The position numbers were made by a program, and so were the translations under genes. The notes below the pieces were generated by a model. That model had not been told where the DNA came from, ran no database searches, and was given only the letters and a program-made list of their open reading frames with translations. Positions 1 to 7,992 of a DNA stretch of 34,783 nt are shown one piece after another (within the stretch, counting starts at the first letter, position 1; every line of letters starts with the position of its first letter). Location: assembly GCF_000466965.1 (NCBI RefSeq), contig NZ_BATB01000041.1:1-34783 (forward strand), in the 5' to 3' direction. This stretch comes from Limimaricola cinnabarinus LL-001 (GTDB taxonomy: Bacteria; Pseudomonadota; Alphaproteobacteria; Rhodobacterales; Rhodobacteraceae).

Positions 1-89
1 GCGGTGATGGCAGCCGAGAAGCCGGCCGACCCGGCGCCGATCACGGCGAGGTCGTAGGCGCCGCACTTGGGGGTGCAGCAATCTCTCAT
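1..89 (-). CDS. merA: Mercuric reductase MerA, N-terminal fragment
   Basis: Only the first 29 codons are inside the window; the gene runs off the left edge. The translation starts MRDCCTPKCG and continues into a dinucleotide-binding glycine motif, VIGAGSAGFSAAI, the FAD-binding start of the flavin disulfide reductases. MerA reduces Hg(II) to volatile Hg(0) in the cytoplasm with NADPH. This version has no N-terminal heavy-metal-associated domain, since the FAD motif begins about 13 residues in. It is last in the minus-strand order merT-merP-merF-merA, 11 bp after merF, so it is probably co-transcribed with them. The assignment rests on this short stretch plus the operon context. Confidence 0.85.
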   Translation of the reverse strand, partial: MRDCCTPKCGAYDLAVIGAGSAGFSAAIT

Positions 90-100
90 GGCAGTCTCTC

Positions 101-331
101 TCAGTTGGTGCGTTGGCGCCGCCAGAGCGCATAGAGGGTGATGCCGACGAACACCGCAAGCGCTGGCAGCAGAACGATGTCGAGCCAGCCCAGCAGGGCC
201 GACAGCCCGACCGCGCTCAGCAGGACCACCAGGATCGGGGTGAAGCAGCACAGCGCCGCGACGACGGTGCCGATCAGCCCGTATTTCAGCAGGCGGTCGT
301 TCTTGTCGGAGGGCGTCTCGGGCTGGGTCAT
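101..331 (-). CDS. merF: Mercury transporter MerF
   Basis: A 76-residue membrane protein that carries Hg(II) across the inner membrane. Two hydrophobic helices (about residues 18-45 and 48-68) are joined by a tight turn, and the first contains the vicinal cysteine pair ALCCFTP typical of MerF. The length matches the family (about 80 residues). Its ATG overlaps the stop codon of merP (ATGA), indicating translational coupling, and this decides the start over a longer open frame upstream. MerF probably takes mercury handed over by MerP and releases it to MerA, which follows immediately. Confidence 0.9.
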   Translation of the reverse strand: MTQPETPSDKNDRLLKYGLIGTVVAALCCFTPILVVLLSAVGLSALLGWLDIVLLPALAVFVGITLYALWRRQRTN

Positions 332-624
332 GACCCGCTCCCGGTGGCGAGCGAGGCCCCGTAACCGACGCCGGTGACAGCGGCGATCAGCGCCTCGGGG
401 TTCGTGACGGCGTCGTCGTAGTGCAAGACATAGAGGCCATCCTCGGCCTCGCCCTCGGCGAATTCCGCGATCTCCACCGTGTCGATGCGCTTGAGTGTGG
501 CGGCGACGATGTAGCTGCATGACGGACAGGTCAGACTCGTGACGTGCAACCGGGTCTCGGCTTCTTCGGCTTGGAGCGCGACCGGTGCGAAGCTGAGCGA
601 TGCGGCGAGCAGGAGGTGTTTCAT
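328..624 (-). CDS. merP: Periplasmic mercury-binding protein MerP
   Basis: 98 residues: a signal peptide of about 19 residues (MKHLLLAASLSFAPVALQA) followed by a heavy-metal-associated fold. The metal site reads TCPSCSYIV, a CxxC pair in the place of the more usual TCAAC. MerP binds Hg(II) in the periplasm and passes it to MerT or MerF. The stop overlaps the start of merF, and merT lies 17 bp upstream. The middle of the domain is rather divergent from classical MerP (acidic EFAEGEAEDG stretch), but the leader, motif and context agree. Confidence 0.87.
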   Translation of the reverse strand: MKHLLLAASLSFAPVALQAEEAETRLHVTSLTCPSCSYIVAATLKRIDTVEIAEFAEGEAEDGLYVLHYDDAVTNPEALIAAVTGVGYGASLATGSGS

Positions 625-641
625 TGGCTGGGGGCTCCGGT

Positions 642-1040
642 TCAGAAGGTCAGGATGCGGGGTGCGACATAGGGGAAAGCGAGGGCCAGCAGCACCACGG
701 CGAGGGCGCCCCAGAGAAGCCCCCGCATCAAGTCTCGATCCACGGGGCGAGCGCAGGCACCGGTGCCGCAGTCTTTGGCGGGCACCGGTCGGTAGGCCTT
801 CCAGAAGCCATAGCTGAGCGCCGCTGCCGCGAAGGAGAAGGTCACCCACTTGTAGGCGTAGAGCGCGGTGAGCTGGCCGATGAAGACGCCGGTAACGCCG
901 AGGCTGACCAGCACCAACGGCAGGATGCAGCAGGAGGTCATCGCCAGCGCGCCGAGCACCCCGGCGCCGGTCGCAGCCCACCCGCTCCTATCGGATCTTT
1001 CACCTGTCCGTCGTTCAGTCTCGATCGTCTCCGCTGTCAT
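642..1040 (-). CDS. merT: Mercuric ion transporter MerT
   Basis: 132 residues with three hydrophobic segments. The first carries the MerT cysteine pair in AMTSCCILPLVLVSLG; a second cytoplasm-side cysteine pair sits in the loop DCGTGACARPV before the last helix. It imports Hg(II) received from MerP. An upstream in-frame TTG at 1073 was not chosen because it lies inside the -10 element of the mer promoter (1072-1077); the ATG at 1040 is downstream of the expected transcript start. First gene of the mer operon, divergent from merR. Confidence 0.9.
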   Translation of the reverse strand: MTAETIETERRTGERSDRSGWAATGAGVLGALAMTSCCILPLVLVSLGVTGVFIGQLTALYAYKWVTFSFAAAALSYGFWKAYRPVPAKDCGTGACARPVDRDLMRGLLWGALAVVLLALAFPYVAPRILTF

Positions 1041-1071
1041 CGCCTCGCCCCGTTGTCGCTCGATGACCGCC

Positions 1072-1102
1072 AAGGTAGGGTCTGTAGTAGCTACAGGATC
1101 AA
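1072..1102 (-). promoter_or_regulatory. MerR-controlled mer operon promoter and operator
   Basis: Reading the minus strand, a -35 TTGATC (1102-1097) and a -10 TACCTT (1077-1072) are separated by 19 bp, the over-long spacer typical of MerR-family promoters that need DNA distortion for activation. The spacer contains the perfect palindrome CTGTAGTAGCTACAG (1082-1096), with 6-bp arms and a 3-bp centre, the expected MerR operator. The merR ATG is 11 bp from the -35, so MerR bound here would also repress its own divergent transcription. Confidence 0.9.
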
Positions 1103-1113
1103 GGGGAAATCCG

Positions 1114-1569
1114 ATGCCGGACGATCACGCCGCTGCGAGCGACCTGAAGCGCTCCGATCTCGCCCGACTGACCGGCTGCAACCTCGAGACGATCCGCTAC
1201 TACGAGAGCGTCGGCCTGATGCCCGATCCGCCGCGCACCTCATCGGGCCATCGTCGCTACGGCTTGGCGCACGTGGAGCGGCTGAATTTCGTGATGCGGG
1301 CCCGGGATCTCGGCTTCACCATGGAGGAGATCCGCGGCCTGCTGTCCCTCGTCGATCGCGGCAGCCATACCTGCGCCGAGGTGGAACGGATGGGGCGCCA
1401 CCATCTCGACGTGGTCCGCGCCAAGATCCGAGACCTTCAGGCGATCGAGGCCATTCTCACACAGACCATCGTGCGCTGCACCGGGTCCGACACTCCTGAC
1501 TGCCCGTTGCTCGATGTTCTCAATGAGGGGCCGGCTAAGCCTGAACGGGTAGCGAGGGCGTCCAAATAG
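1114..1569 (+). CDS. merR: Mercury-responsive regulator MerR
   Basis: 151 residues. The N-terminal winged helix reads DLARLTGCNLETIRYYESVG followed by GHRRY, diagnostic of the MerR family. The dimerisation helix leads to three candidate metal ligands, Cys87 (SHTCAEV), Cys122 and Cys130 (CTGSDTPDC). In the classical Tn501 MerR the last two cysteines are nine residues apart; here they are eight apart, a loop length seen in copper and zinc sensors such as CueR and ZntR. Its place next to mer transporters and the operator still argues for mercury sensing. The ATG at 1114 is taken as start because it sits just past the operator. Confidence 0.9.
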   Translation: MPDDHAAASDLKRSDLARLTGCNLETIRYYESVGLMPDPPRTSSGHRRYGLAHVERLNFVMRARDLGFTMEEIRGLLSLVDRGSHTCAEVERMGRHHLDVVRAKIRDLQAIEAILTQTIVRCTGSDTPDCPLLDVLNEGPAKPERVARASK

Positions 1570-1648
1570 CTGCCGTTCAGGCGAGGTGCGGCGAAAGGCC
1601 GGTATCCGCCCGTTTTGACTGGTCCAAAACCTTGGATCAGAGACCAGC

Positions 1649-2410
1649 TCAGTTCTCGCACTTCTCTCGAACGAGCCCGTAAATAGCGTCGGCCTCGCCG
1701 GGAGGGAACGTAAGGCCATAGGATTCCGAAACCCGGGTAAAGCGGAGGAGATACTGGCAATGGAAACCTGCATCTTCTGGTAGCCATTCGAGCGGGCCCG
1801 AGGCCCCTTTCTGCCGGTTCGCCGACGCCTCAACGGCGAACAGGTTCACCGGGTCGTTCGCGAACCGACGCCGCTTTTCCTCCGCCCATGCATTGGCACC
1901 ATGGCCCCAAGCGTAGGCCAGTGGCACAAGGTGATCGACATCGAGCGCCGCGGCGTCGAGGTGAATCCGCCCCGAATAGGGGTCGTTCCAGCGACCTCGC
2001 TCGACACGGCAGCCGTCGCCCGAGTAGCGGATCGGTCCGGTGGATAGCTCGGCCAGAAGCTCATGCCGGGTGTTTTGGCAGTCACCGTCGTCATCGGCCC
2101 AGCCACCGAACAGGTCCCGGTCGTAGCTGCCGTTTCCAGCCGAGACGATGACGGCGTTGGCAGTGGGCTGGCTGAGAGCGGGCGCAGAGGACGCGAGCTC
2201 GCAGGCACCTTGGCCTTTCTTGGGGTGTCGTCCGCCTGCTTCGAGACAAGCCTGTATGGAGGGGAAGGGATGGAAGTTCTTTGTCCGCGCATAGTAGGCG
2301 CCGCCGGGGCAGTGGCAGATCGCCGAGGTCGACATCTTCACCGGATCGGCTGCGCCAAGCGTGGGAATGGCAATGGTGGCGGAGATCGCGATTGCGCGGA
2401 GAAAACTCAT
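1649..2410 (-). CDS. Secreted HNH-family nuclease
   Basis: 253 residues with a signal peptide (about residues 1-21, MSFLRAIAISATIAIPTLGA), so the product is exported. The C-terminal half carries the HNH/DUF1524-like core LDVDHLVPLAYAWGHGA (residues 156-172), a central DPVNL, and ASANRQKGASGPLEWLP (196-211), which together form a beta-beta-alpha-metal nuclease site. Six cysteines suggest disulfides in the periplasm or outside. The start at 2410 was chosen because it gives a clean signal peptide; a longer frame upstream adds non-conserved sequence. It converges on merR and is likely unrelated cargo, perhaps for DNA uptake, nutrient salvage or competition. Confidence 0.8.
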   Translation of the reverse strand: MSFLRAIAISATIAIPTLGAADPVKMSTSAICHCPGGAYYARTKNFHPFPSIQACLEAGGRHPKKGQGACELASSAPALSQPTANAVIVSAGNGSYDRDLFGGWADDDGDCQNTRHELLAELSTGPIRYSGDGCRVERGRWNDPYSGRIHLDAAALDVDHLVPLAYAWGHGANAWAEEKRRRFANDPVNLFAVEASANRQKGASGPLEWLPEDAGFHCQYLLRFTRVSESYGLTFPPGEADAIYGLVREKCEN

Positions 2411-2604
2411 GCGGCACCTTCTCGAGAGCAGATGCGCCCATGTGCGCATAGCTCGCTCCGGTTGTGTAGGGGGAAATTGCCGCACCTCTTGGGAGCGAAG
2501 TAGGGTCGCGCAGTCAAGGCCATACCGTCGTTGGCAGGCGCCCAGTCCTGAAACGGCGCGGCTGATCGCCTTCAGACAAGCACTTCGGATTGAGCCATCT
2601 GTTG

Positions 2605-3933
2605 CTACCGAGTTGACCTGCCCTCAAAGGGATCAGTGACCAGCGCCGAGAACCTGCTGCGGATCATCTCCTCCCGGTATCGCTCGGCGAGATGCCCGTA
2701 GGTCGACGCGACCGTTCGCGTATCGGCGTGACCAAGCTGGCGAGCCACGACTTCCAGCGGCACGCCGTGGCAGATGAGGTCGCTGGCATAGGTATGCCGC
2801 AGACCATGAAAGACGAAGGTGGAGGGCAGGCCGGCTCGGGCGGCAGCGAGCCGAAATGGTCCAGCGTGCTGGCGTCGCCAGATCCTGCCAGACTCTGAGA
2901 GCAGGACATGATCCCGGGGGGCCCTTCCCACGCAGCATTGCTGAAAGAAGGCCATGCCTTCGTCTGGCAGGAAAACGAAACGGGCAGGACTTCGCTTGAA
3001 GGCCGGAATGCGCAGGCCGTAGATCTGGTAGGCGACGTCTTCCACACGCAGCTGTCCCAGCTCGCCGATGCGACAGCCGGTATAGAGGGCGGCCATCACC
3101 AAGCGCCGCAAGGCCGGCGAGCACTCACCGAGCAGGCGTTGGCATTGAGGGCGGTCGAGGAAGTCCCGGCGGGGCGTGTGGTTCACCGGTAGCCGTCGCA
3201 AGCAGCGCCACGTGCGCTCCGCATCCAGATGCCCGTTTTCCCAAGCAAGACGAAGCGCCATGCGCAGGATCGTCACCAGGCTGTTGAAGGTAAGCTTGCG
3301 GCGTCGAAGATCCTCCGAGGTAAGATCGCATAGCCGCACCTTCGGCCGCTCGCGCTGGAAGCCGAACTTCGGCGGGCGCTCCAGAACACGATGCGCCAGC
3401 CGCCGGAGATGATGAGGAGTGACCGCGTCGGCCGCTACGAACAGCAGTTCGTCCGCCAGATGATGGTTGATGAGTGCCAGCGTGTTGTAGTGCCCGCCCG
3501 GCGAATGCGCGATCTTCGTCCAGGCGGTGTAGTCGGCGAGAGCATGGCCAACCGTGTAGAGATCCCCGAGGGGACAGAAGCTGACACCCGTCATCCGCTC
3601 AACCGGCCGGGCCGTATGCGCCTTGTTGGCGACGTCAGGGGCAGCGAACCATGCCTCGGCGAGCCTCAGCGCGACCCCAAAACCCATAGCGCCCTGGCCC
3701 GCGTCCAAGGCAGGACCGAGAGCTTTCTGCTTGTAGAGTTTGTCCACTGACAGGTAGCGCGCCGTCCAGGTGCAGACTCCGGCATGGGGCCGGTAGATCC
3801 CCAGATGCCGGGAGGTGGCGATCGACCACCAGTAGGGCGTTTCCCGGAACGGCAGGGCCGCGATGGCCTGTTGAGCGGCGAAGGGACATGTCCGCTCATG
3901 CATCGCATATGGCGGTGGCACCGGCGGCGTCAT
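2605..3933 (-). CDS. Tyrosine-type site-specific recombinase (integrase)
   Basis: 442 residues. The C-terminal catalytic domain shows the first arginine in YTGCRIGELGQLRVEDV, the HxxRH box in HGLRHTYASDLI and the third box GHADTRTVASTYGHL with the nucleophilic tyrosine. The middle part holds a core-binding region. The ATG at 3933 is preceded by GGAGG six bases upstream, better than the earlier in-frame ATG at 3945. It probably moved this island or part of it. Just upstream are two GTTAAC sites 11 bp apart, possible binding sites. No attachment site could be recognised by eye. Confidence 0.9.
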   Translation of the reverse strand: MTPPVPPPYAMHERTCPFAAQQAIAALPFRETPYWWSIATSRHLGIYRPHAGVCTWTARYLSVDKLYKQKALGPALDAGQGAMGFGVALRLAEAWFAAPDVANKAHTARPVERMTGVSFCPLGDLYTVGHALADYTAWTKIAHSPGGHYNTLALINHHLADELLFVAADAVTPHHLRRLAHRVLERPPKFGFQRERPKVRLCDLTSEDLRRRKLTFNSLVTILRMALRLAWENGHLDAERTWRCLRRLPVNHTPRRDFLDRPQCQRLLGECSPALRRLVMAALYTGCRIGELGQLRVEDVAYQIYGLRIPAFKRSPARFVFLPDEGMAFFQQCCVGRAPRDHVLLSESGRIWRRQHAGPFRLAAARAGLPSTFVFHGLRHTYASDLICHGVPLEVVARQLGHADTRTVASTYGHLAERYREEMIRSRFSALVTDPFEGRSTR

Positions 3934-3951
3934 GGCTGCCTCCATGCGACC

Positions 3952-3968
3952 GTTAACGGCTCGTTAAC
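3952..3968. promoter_or_regulatory. Paired GTTAAC sites upstream of the integrase
   Basis: CGTTAAC occurs twice, GTTAAC at 3952-3957 and 3963-3968, one helical turn (11 bp) apart, 18 bp upstream of the integrase start. Each hexamer is itself palindromic. In-phase paired sites at this place suit an autoregulatory operator or an arm-type recombinase site. This is a positional inference only. Confidence 0.35.
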
Positions 3969-3991
3969 AGTTTGCCGCCAAACCGGAGGAC

Positions 3992-4351
3992 ATGGGAAGC
4001 GTCAGTTCATTCGAGCGATGGAACAGCAAGAGCGCCGTCGTCTACACCGCAGGGCGGGAAGTCCGATACGGCCTGTTCGGCCCGAAGGCGCTGACGCGGC
4101 TGGCAGGGCTTCCGCGCTTGCGGTGGATTCGACTGGAAGACATTGCATCCCCGTGGGCCTCGTATCGAAGCATCATGGCCCAAGAGGAGAGGGCGATCGT
4201 TGTGATGTCGGATCTGCTGGATCTGCATGGCCGTCGAGTGTTCGATCATGAGATCATCTTGTCGCCCAAGTGCTGCGACCTGTTGATCCTGATCAGCCGC
4301 GCACCGACGTCTTTCATCACGGATGTAAAAGCTACGACGACTTGCGGGTGA
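3992..4351 (+). CDS. Hypothetical protein
   Basis: 119 residues, divergent from the integrase. No family recognised. The N-terminal part (WNSKSAVVYTAGREVRYGLFGPKALTRLAGLPRLRW) has GC-rich third codon positions like neighbouring genes, which supports real coding; the C-terminus (about residues 100-119) is less convincing. There are no membrane segments and no signal peptide. No strong ribosome-binding site is visible before the ATG (GGAGGACATG lies too close to be sure). It could be a small transcription-related protein or a chance frame. Confidence 0.4.
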   Translation: MGSVSSFERWNSKSAVVYTAGREVRYGLFGPKALTRLAGLPRLRWIRLEDIASPWASYRSIMAQEERAIVVMSDLLDLHGRRVFDHEIILSPKCCDLLILISRAPTSFITDVKATTTCG

Positions 4352-4545
4352 TGTCGTCACGGTAGCGCACGACATAACGATCCCTTGACGCGATGGAGAG
4401 AACGTCGGGTCATTGCGTTAACCACGCACGTTCCGTTCGATCATCTCCGATACTACCTTACGTTGAGATGGGTAGCGGCATGATTTCCTGGATCAGGCAG
4501 CGACGCAGCGCCCCTCGTGCTCATGAACCTACCGGAACGGACGAC

Positions 4546-4895
4546 ATGACCCACCCCATTGACAAGCACGTCGGCAGTCGCATCCGCTACGGCCGCTGGA
4601 TGAGAGGAAAGTCGCAGCACGACTTGGGGGATGCGGTCGAATGCAGGTTCCAGCAAATACAAAAGTATGAAACCGGGATGAACCGGGTTTCGGCTTCACG
4701 GCTCTGGGACATTGCCAAGCGCTCGACCTGCCCATCACCTACTTCTTCGAGGGCCAGGAACAGCCGGGCCTGATGCTATCGACGTTCCCGGATCGCGGTT
4801 CGGCCGAATTGCTCCGAATTTGGATGTCCTTGCCAGACAGGCAAAAGCAGGCACTGCTGAGCCTCGCGAAAAGCATGACCGACATGGATAGGTAG
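4546..4895 (+). pseudogene. XRE-family HTH regulator, frameshifted
   Basis: The start MTHPIDKHVGSRIRYGRWM leads into a helix-turn-helix of the XRE/Cro type (LGDAVECRFQQIQKYETGMNRVSASRLWDIA), a form common in Rhizobiales and Rhodobacterales. After DIAK the frame breaks; reading on in the next frame gives ALDLPITYFFEGQEQPG and continues to a TAG at 4893-4895, restoring the usual family ending. The break near 4719 fits loss of one G (AAGGCG to AAGCG). An intact version would be about 116 residues and regulate neighbouring genes. True mutation and sequencing error cannot be told apart here. Confidence 0.75.
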
Positions 4896-5118
4896 CCTTG
4901 GATATCTCACAGCCACTTGTCCAAGCCGAAATCGTGGCGTGAAGCCCGACGGGAGTGGAAAAACTTCGGCCTGCTCGGGTTCAACGCAACAGCGCCGCTT
5001 CACACACGTCACGGCGGCACATTGCGATGCCGTCAAGTGGGGGGAATCCACGTCATCAGCGGAATTGACTATGAGCCTGGTTCTCTGCAATGGAGTTCAT
5101 GGCCTTCTTACCGCGAGA

Positions 5119-5901
5119 TTAGAAGGAAATGGGTTCGCAAGCCACGGCACCATTTTCATGGTGTCGTAATTCCTGCTTGTAGAACACTGTCCGTGCCCGT
5201 CCCGTGGATTTCGCGCTGTACAGCGCATTGTCGGCATTGCGAATCAGTTCAGTCAGATTTTGACCTGGTAGCGCGATGACGCCCCCCACTGACATCGATA
5301 GATCAAAGGATATTGCGTTTCCATCCAGATCTTCTATGTCATTAATATTGATGGGCTGACAGATACGCGTTGACACAGTTAGTGCTGTAGCTTTGTCGGC
5401 ATTAACCAATAGCACGGCAAATTCTTCTCCTCCCAACCTGCCGACTACGTCTCCAGCACGCGTATTGTCAGTCAAGTGTTTGCCTACACGGCAAAGAGAA
5501 AAATCTCCGACAGAATGGCCGTATTCATCATTTACAGCCTTGAAGTGGTCCACATCGATCATCAGGACTGTTGAGCTGGGCTGTTCCGATAGCTTCCTGT
5601 GAGAGATTTCCAAAAATGCCTGTCGGTTCGCCAATCCAGTCAGTTGATCTGTCTCGGCTATTTTCTTCAATCTCTCTTTCAATCTACGCTGGACGGCCAT
5701 CACTCCCATCACGAAGAATCCAAATGGCGCCGCGACAAGTAATGTTATAATTAATTCAATGCTGACGCTTTCTCCTGTTATGCTCTGAGTCGCCCGATCT
5801 GCAAAATAGTCGAATGCCGTGAATGAGATAATAAGCGCCAGCACTTTCAGCAGCAGGTCAAAAGTATTTTTTGGCGCAATAACGTCGACTATCTTTTCCA
5901 T
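5119..5901 (-). CDS. Membrane-anchored diguanylate cyclase (GGDEF)
   Basis: 260 residues. Two hydrophobic segments (about residues 15-33 and 47-69) are followed by a short linker helix and a GGDEF domain. The linker ends with TDQLTGLANRQAF, the domain contains the substrate-site DVDHFKAVNDEYGH, and the active loop is RLGGEEF, a functional GGEEF variant. An inhibitory I-site RxxD (RAGD) lies five residues before it, so product inhibition by cyclic di-GMP is expected. It would make cyclic di-GMP from GTP at the inner membrane. The start at 5901 has AAGG upstream; an ATG at 5916 has none. The gene is clearly AT-richer than its neighbours, a sign of separate transfer. Confidence 0.9.
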   Translation of the reverse strand: MEKIVDVIAPKNTFDLLLKVLALIISFTAFDYFADRATQSITGESVSIELIITLLVAAPFGFFVMGVMAVQRRLKERLKKIAETDQLTGLANRQAFLEISHRKLSEQPSSTVLMIDVDHFKAVNDEYGHSVGDFSLCRVGKHLTDNTRAGDVVGRLGGEEFAVLLVNADKATALTVSTRICQPININDIEDLDGNAISFDLSMSVGGVIALPGQNLTELIRNADNALYSAKSTGRARTVFYKQELRHHENGAVACEPISF

Positions 5902-5916
5902 GTAGGCGCCTTGCAT

Positions 5917-6149
5917 TGGATTGAAATACGGAAGAAGTTCTTGAATTTTTGATTTATTCGATATGAAATATGAATTTGATCATTTGGCGCCTCAACAATG
6001 GTGCCGATGATGATGCAATAGACTTACGATGTTCGCGAAGCCCGGACGCGCGAGCAGACGGACTATTATATTCTGCTGTCTCCCCGCCGACACATGAAAC
6101 GATGCTTTGCAGGTCAAGGAACGCATGGACCAAGGCCCTCGTACACAGA
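5917..6149. other. Gene-free stretch upstream of the diguanylate cyclase
   Basis: AT-rich near 5940-5980, where the cyclase promoter is likely to lie. The open frames crossing it have no recognisable domains. The relic of an IS3 orfA follows to the right. Confidence 0.5.
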
Positions 6150-6270
6150 AGATCTGACACTCGCGTTGACCCTGAACCGCTGAGGCGCCTCTCTGACCAG
6201 ATGGCCTTACTCGGTGATCTGCGCGACCGCGTCCCGATTGAACTCCTCAGTGAACCTAATGCCGCTCAGC
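6150..6270 (-). pseudogene. Relic of IS3-family transposase OrfA
   Basis: On the minus strand the translation reads GIRFTEEFNRDAVAQITE, then an in-frame TAA, then GHLVREAPQRFRVNASVRS. This matches the helix-turn-helix start of IS3-family OrfA proteins (RFTEEFKRDAVAQITERGY...EVAxRLGVS) with the arginine codon replaced by a stop. No orfB, ends or intact start remain, and a TGA lies upstream in frame. It marks an old insertion next to the diguanylate cyclase. Confidence 0.6.
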
Positions 6271-6488
6271 AGGGCCTCCTTGCCTCAAAATTAGGGAAGT
6301 GGCGTTCCTGAACCACCGGGCTATTCACCCGTCCTATGTCGCTGCCCCCCAAACAACCAGTTTGCCCAAAAATGAAGGCTTCCTATGCAATAATGTGATA
6401 AGAAGCGACTGCCTGGCGTATCCCTATTGCGATCCGGCGTACTGATTCCTCCCGCATCGCCATTTCGGCGCAGTCACAGGAGCGACCC

Positions 6489-6980
6489 ATGATCCGCAGA
6501 ACTTTTCTCTCGATCACCGCCGCAACGGTCGTGGCAACCTCGGCCTATGCCGAAAGCCACTCGATGGAGGCCATGGACATCGTCGATACCGCCGCCGGTG
6601 CCGAGAACTTCTCGACCCTCGTCGCCGCGGTCGAGGCGGCCGGTCTGGTGGAGACCCTGAAGGGCGAAGGCCCGTTCACCGTCTTCGCGCCGACCGACGA
6701 AGCCTTCGCCGCGCTGCCCGAGGGCACCGTTGACGAGCTGCTGATGCCCGAAAATATGGAGCGGCTCACTGCCATTCTGACCTACCACGTCGTGCCCGGC
6801 GCGGTGATGTCGGGCGACCTCACCGACGGCATGGAGGCCGAGACGGTCGAAGGCGGCATGGTCACGATTGGCACCGAGGGTGGCGTGACGGTGAACGACG
6901 CCAATGTCGTGACCGCTGACATCGAGGCCTCGAACGGTGTGATCCACGCCGTCGACACGGTGCTCATGCCGGACATGTGA
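6489..6980 (+). CDS. Secreted fasciclin (FAS1) domain protein
   Basis: 163 residues: a signal peptide (about residues 1-21, ending ATSAYAES) and one FAS1 domain with both hallmark boxes, [17 protein letters not shown] in the first half and [13 protein letters not shown] at the end, plus the central YHVVPG. Such proteins are exported and take part in adhesion or surface interactions. AGGAG precedes the ATG by six bases. A strong hairpin follows nine bases after the stop, so it is probably monocistronic. The sequence is acidic and methionine-rich, as usual for marine forms. Confidence 0.92.
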   Translation: MIRRTFLSITAATVVATSAYAESHSMEAMDIVDTAAGAENFSTLVAAVEAAGLVETLKGEGPFTVFAPTDEAFAALPEGTVDELLMPENMERLTAILTYHVVPGAVMSGDLTDGMEAETVEGGMVTIGTEGGVTVNDANVVTADIEASNGVIHAVDTVLMPDM

Positions 6981-6988
6981 CATTCCTG

Positions 6989-7014
6989 CGGGAGGCGGCT
7001 TGGACCGCCTCCCG
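6989..7014 (+). terminator. Hairpin terminator after the fasciclin gene
   Basis: A perfect inverted repeat with 10-bp GC-rich arms (CGGGAGGCGG and CCGCCTCCCG) and a 6-nt loop starts nine bases after the stop codon. There is only a weak pyrimidine tract behind it (TCGTCC), so termination may be partly factor-dependent, but position and strength argue for a terminator. Confidence 0.75.
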
Positions 7015-7102
7015 TCGTCCGCTCTGACACGCGCATCCTCGAGGCGGCGATCCTGTCTCTATCCGCGCCAGCCGTTGAACAGGTATTGAAGGGAGGATCA
7101 CC

Positions 7103-7992
7103 ATGACCCGCATGACCGCCAAGGATTTCGACCAGGATCTGCTCGATCTCTACGACTTCTACGCCCACGGAAAGATCACCAAGCGCGAGTTTCTCGATCG
7201 TGCCGGCAAATGGGCTGTGGGCGGGCTGACCGCAGCCGCCTTGCTCAACATACTGAGCCCGAACTACGCGCTGGCCGAGCAGGTCTCGTTCAACGATCCC
7301 GACATCACCGCCGAATACATCACTTACCCATCGCCGAACGGGCACGGCGAGGTGCGCGGCTATCTGGTCCGACCGAGCGCCGCCGAGGGCGAACTGCCCG
7401 CCGTGCTCGTGGTCCACGAGAACCGTGGCCTGAACCCCTATATCGAGGACGTCGCACGCCGCTTGGCCAAGGCCGGGTTCATGGCCCTCGCGCCCGACGG
7501 GTTGTCGAGCGTCGGCGGCTATCCCGGCAATGATGCCGAGGGCCGGGAGCTGCAAAGTTCGGTCGACGGCGAAAAGCTGATGAACGACTTCTTCGCGGGC
7601 TTCGAGCACCTGATGGCGCGCGGGGACTCGACCGGCAAGGTTGGCGCGGTCGGGTTCTGCTACGGTGGTGGCGTGTGCAACGCACTGGCCGTGGCTATCC
7701 CGAGATGGCGGCGTCGGTGCCATTCTATGGCCGACAACCCGCCGCGGCGGATGTTTCGAAGATCGAGGCGCCGCTGCTGCTGCACTACGCGGCACTCGAT
7801 GATCGGATCAACGAAGGCTGGCCGACCTACGAGAAAGCCCTGATCGAGAACGAGAAGATCTTCGAGGCCCATATCTACCCGGACGTGAACCATGGGTTTC
7901 ACAACGATTCCACCCCGCGCTACGACGAGGAGGCTGCTCAGCTGGCCTGGGATCGGACCGTCGCGTGGTTCAACACCTATCTCGCATCTTGA
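7103..7992 (+). pseudogene. Dienelactone hydrolase family protein, frameshifted
   Basis: The first frame has a leader with a Tat-like [15 protein letters not shown] motif and hydrophobic stretch, then an alpha/beta-hydrolase with the HENRG loop and nucleophile motif VGFCYGGG (Cys). After CNALAV the frame breaks near 7694; the next frame continues [22 protein letters not shown], contains DDRINEGWP and the NHGFHND histidine, and stops at 7992. Together they make a full-length enzyme of about 296 residues with the Cys-Asp-His triad. The break fits loss of one base in GCC-TAT. It would hydrolyse dienelactone-like lactones outside the cytoplasm; the substrate is unknown. It may be intact if the indel is an assembly error. 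Confidence 0.85.

Noticed and set aside
1041..1073. Upstream TTG start for merT
   Set aside because: It falls within the -10 hexamer of the mer promoter, so it cannot be in the transcript.
1570..1648. Terminator between merR and the HNH gene
   Set aside because: Only a 5-bp inverted repeat is present, without a T run.
4917..5279. Plus-strand frames of 76-120 codons before the cyclase
   Set aside because: No ribosome-binding site, no domain, and most of the length overlaps the cyclase gene or its 3' side.
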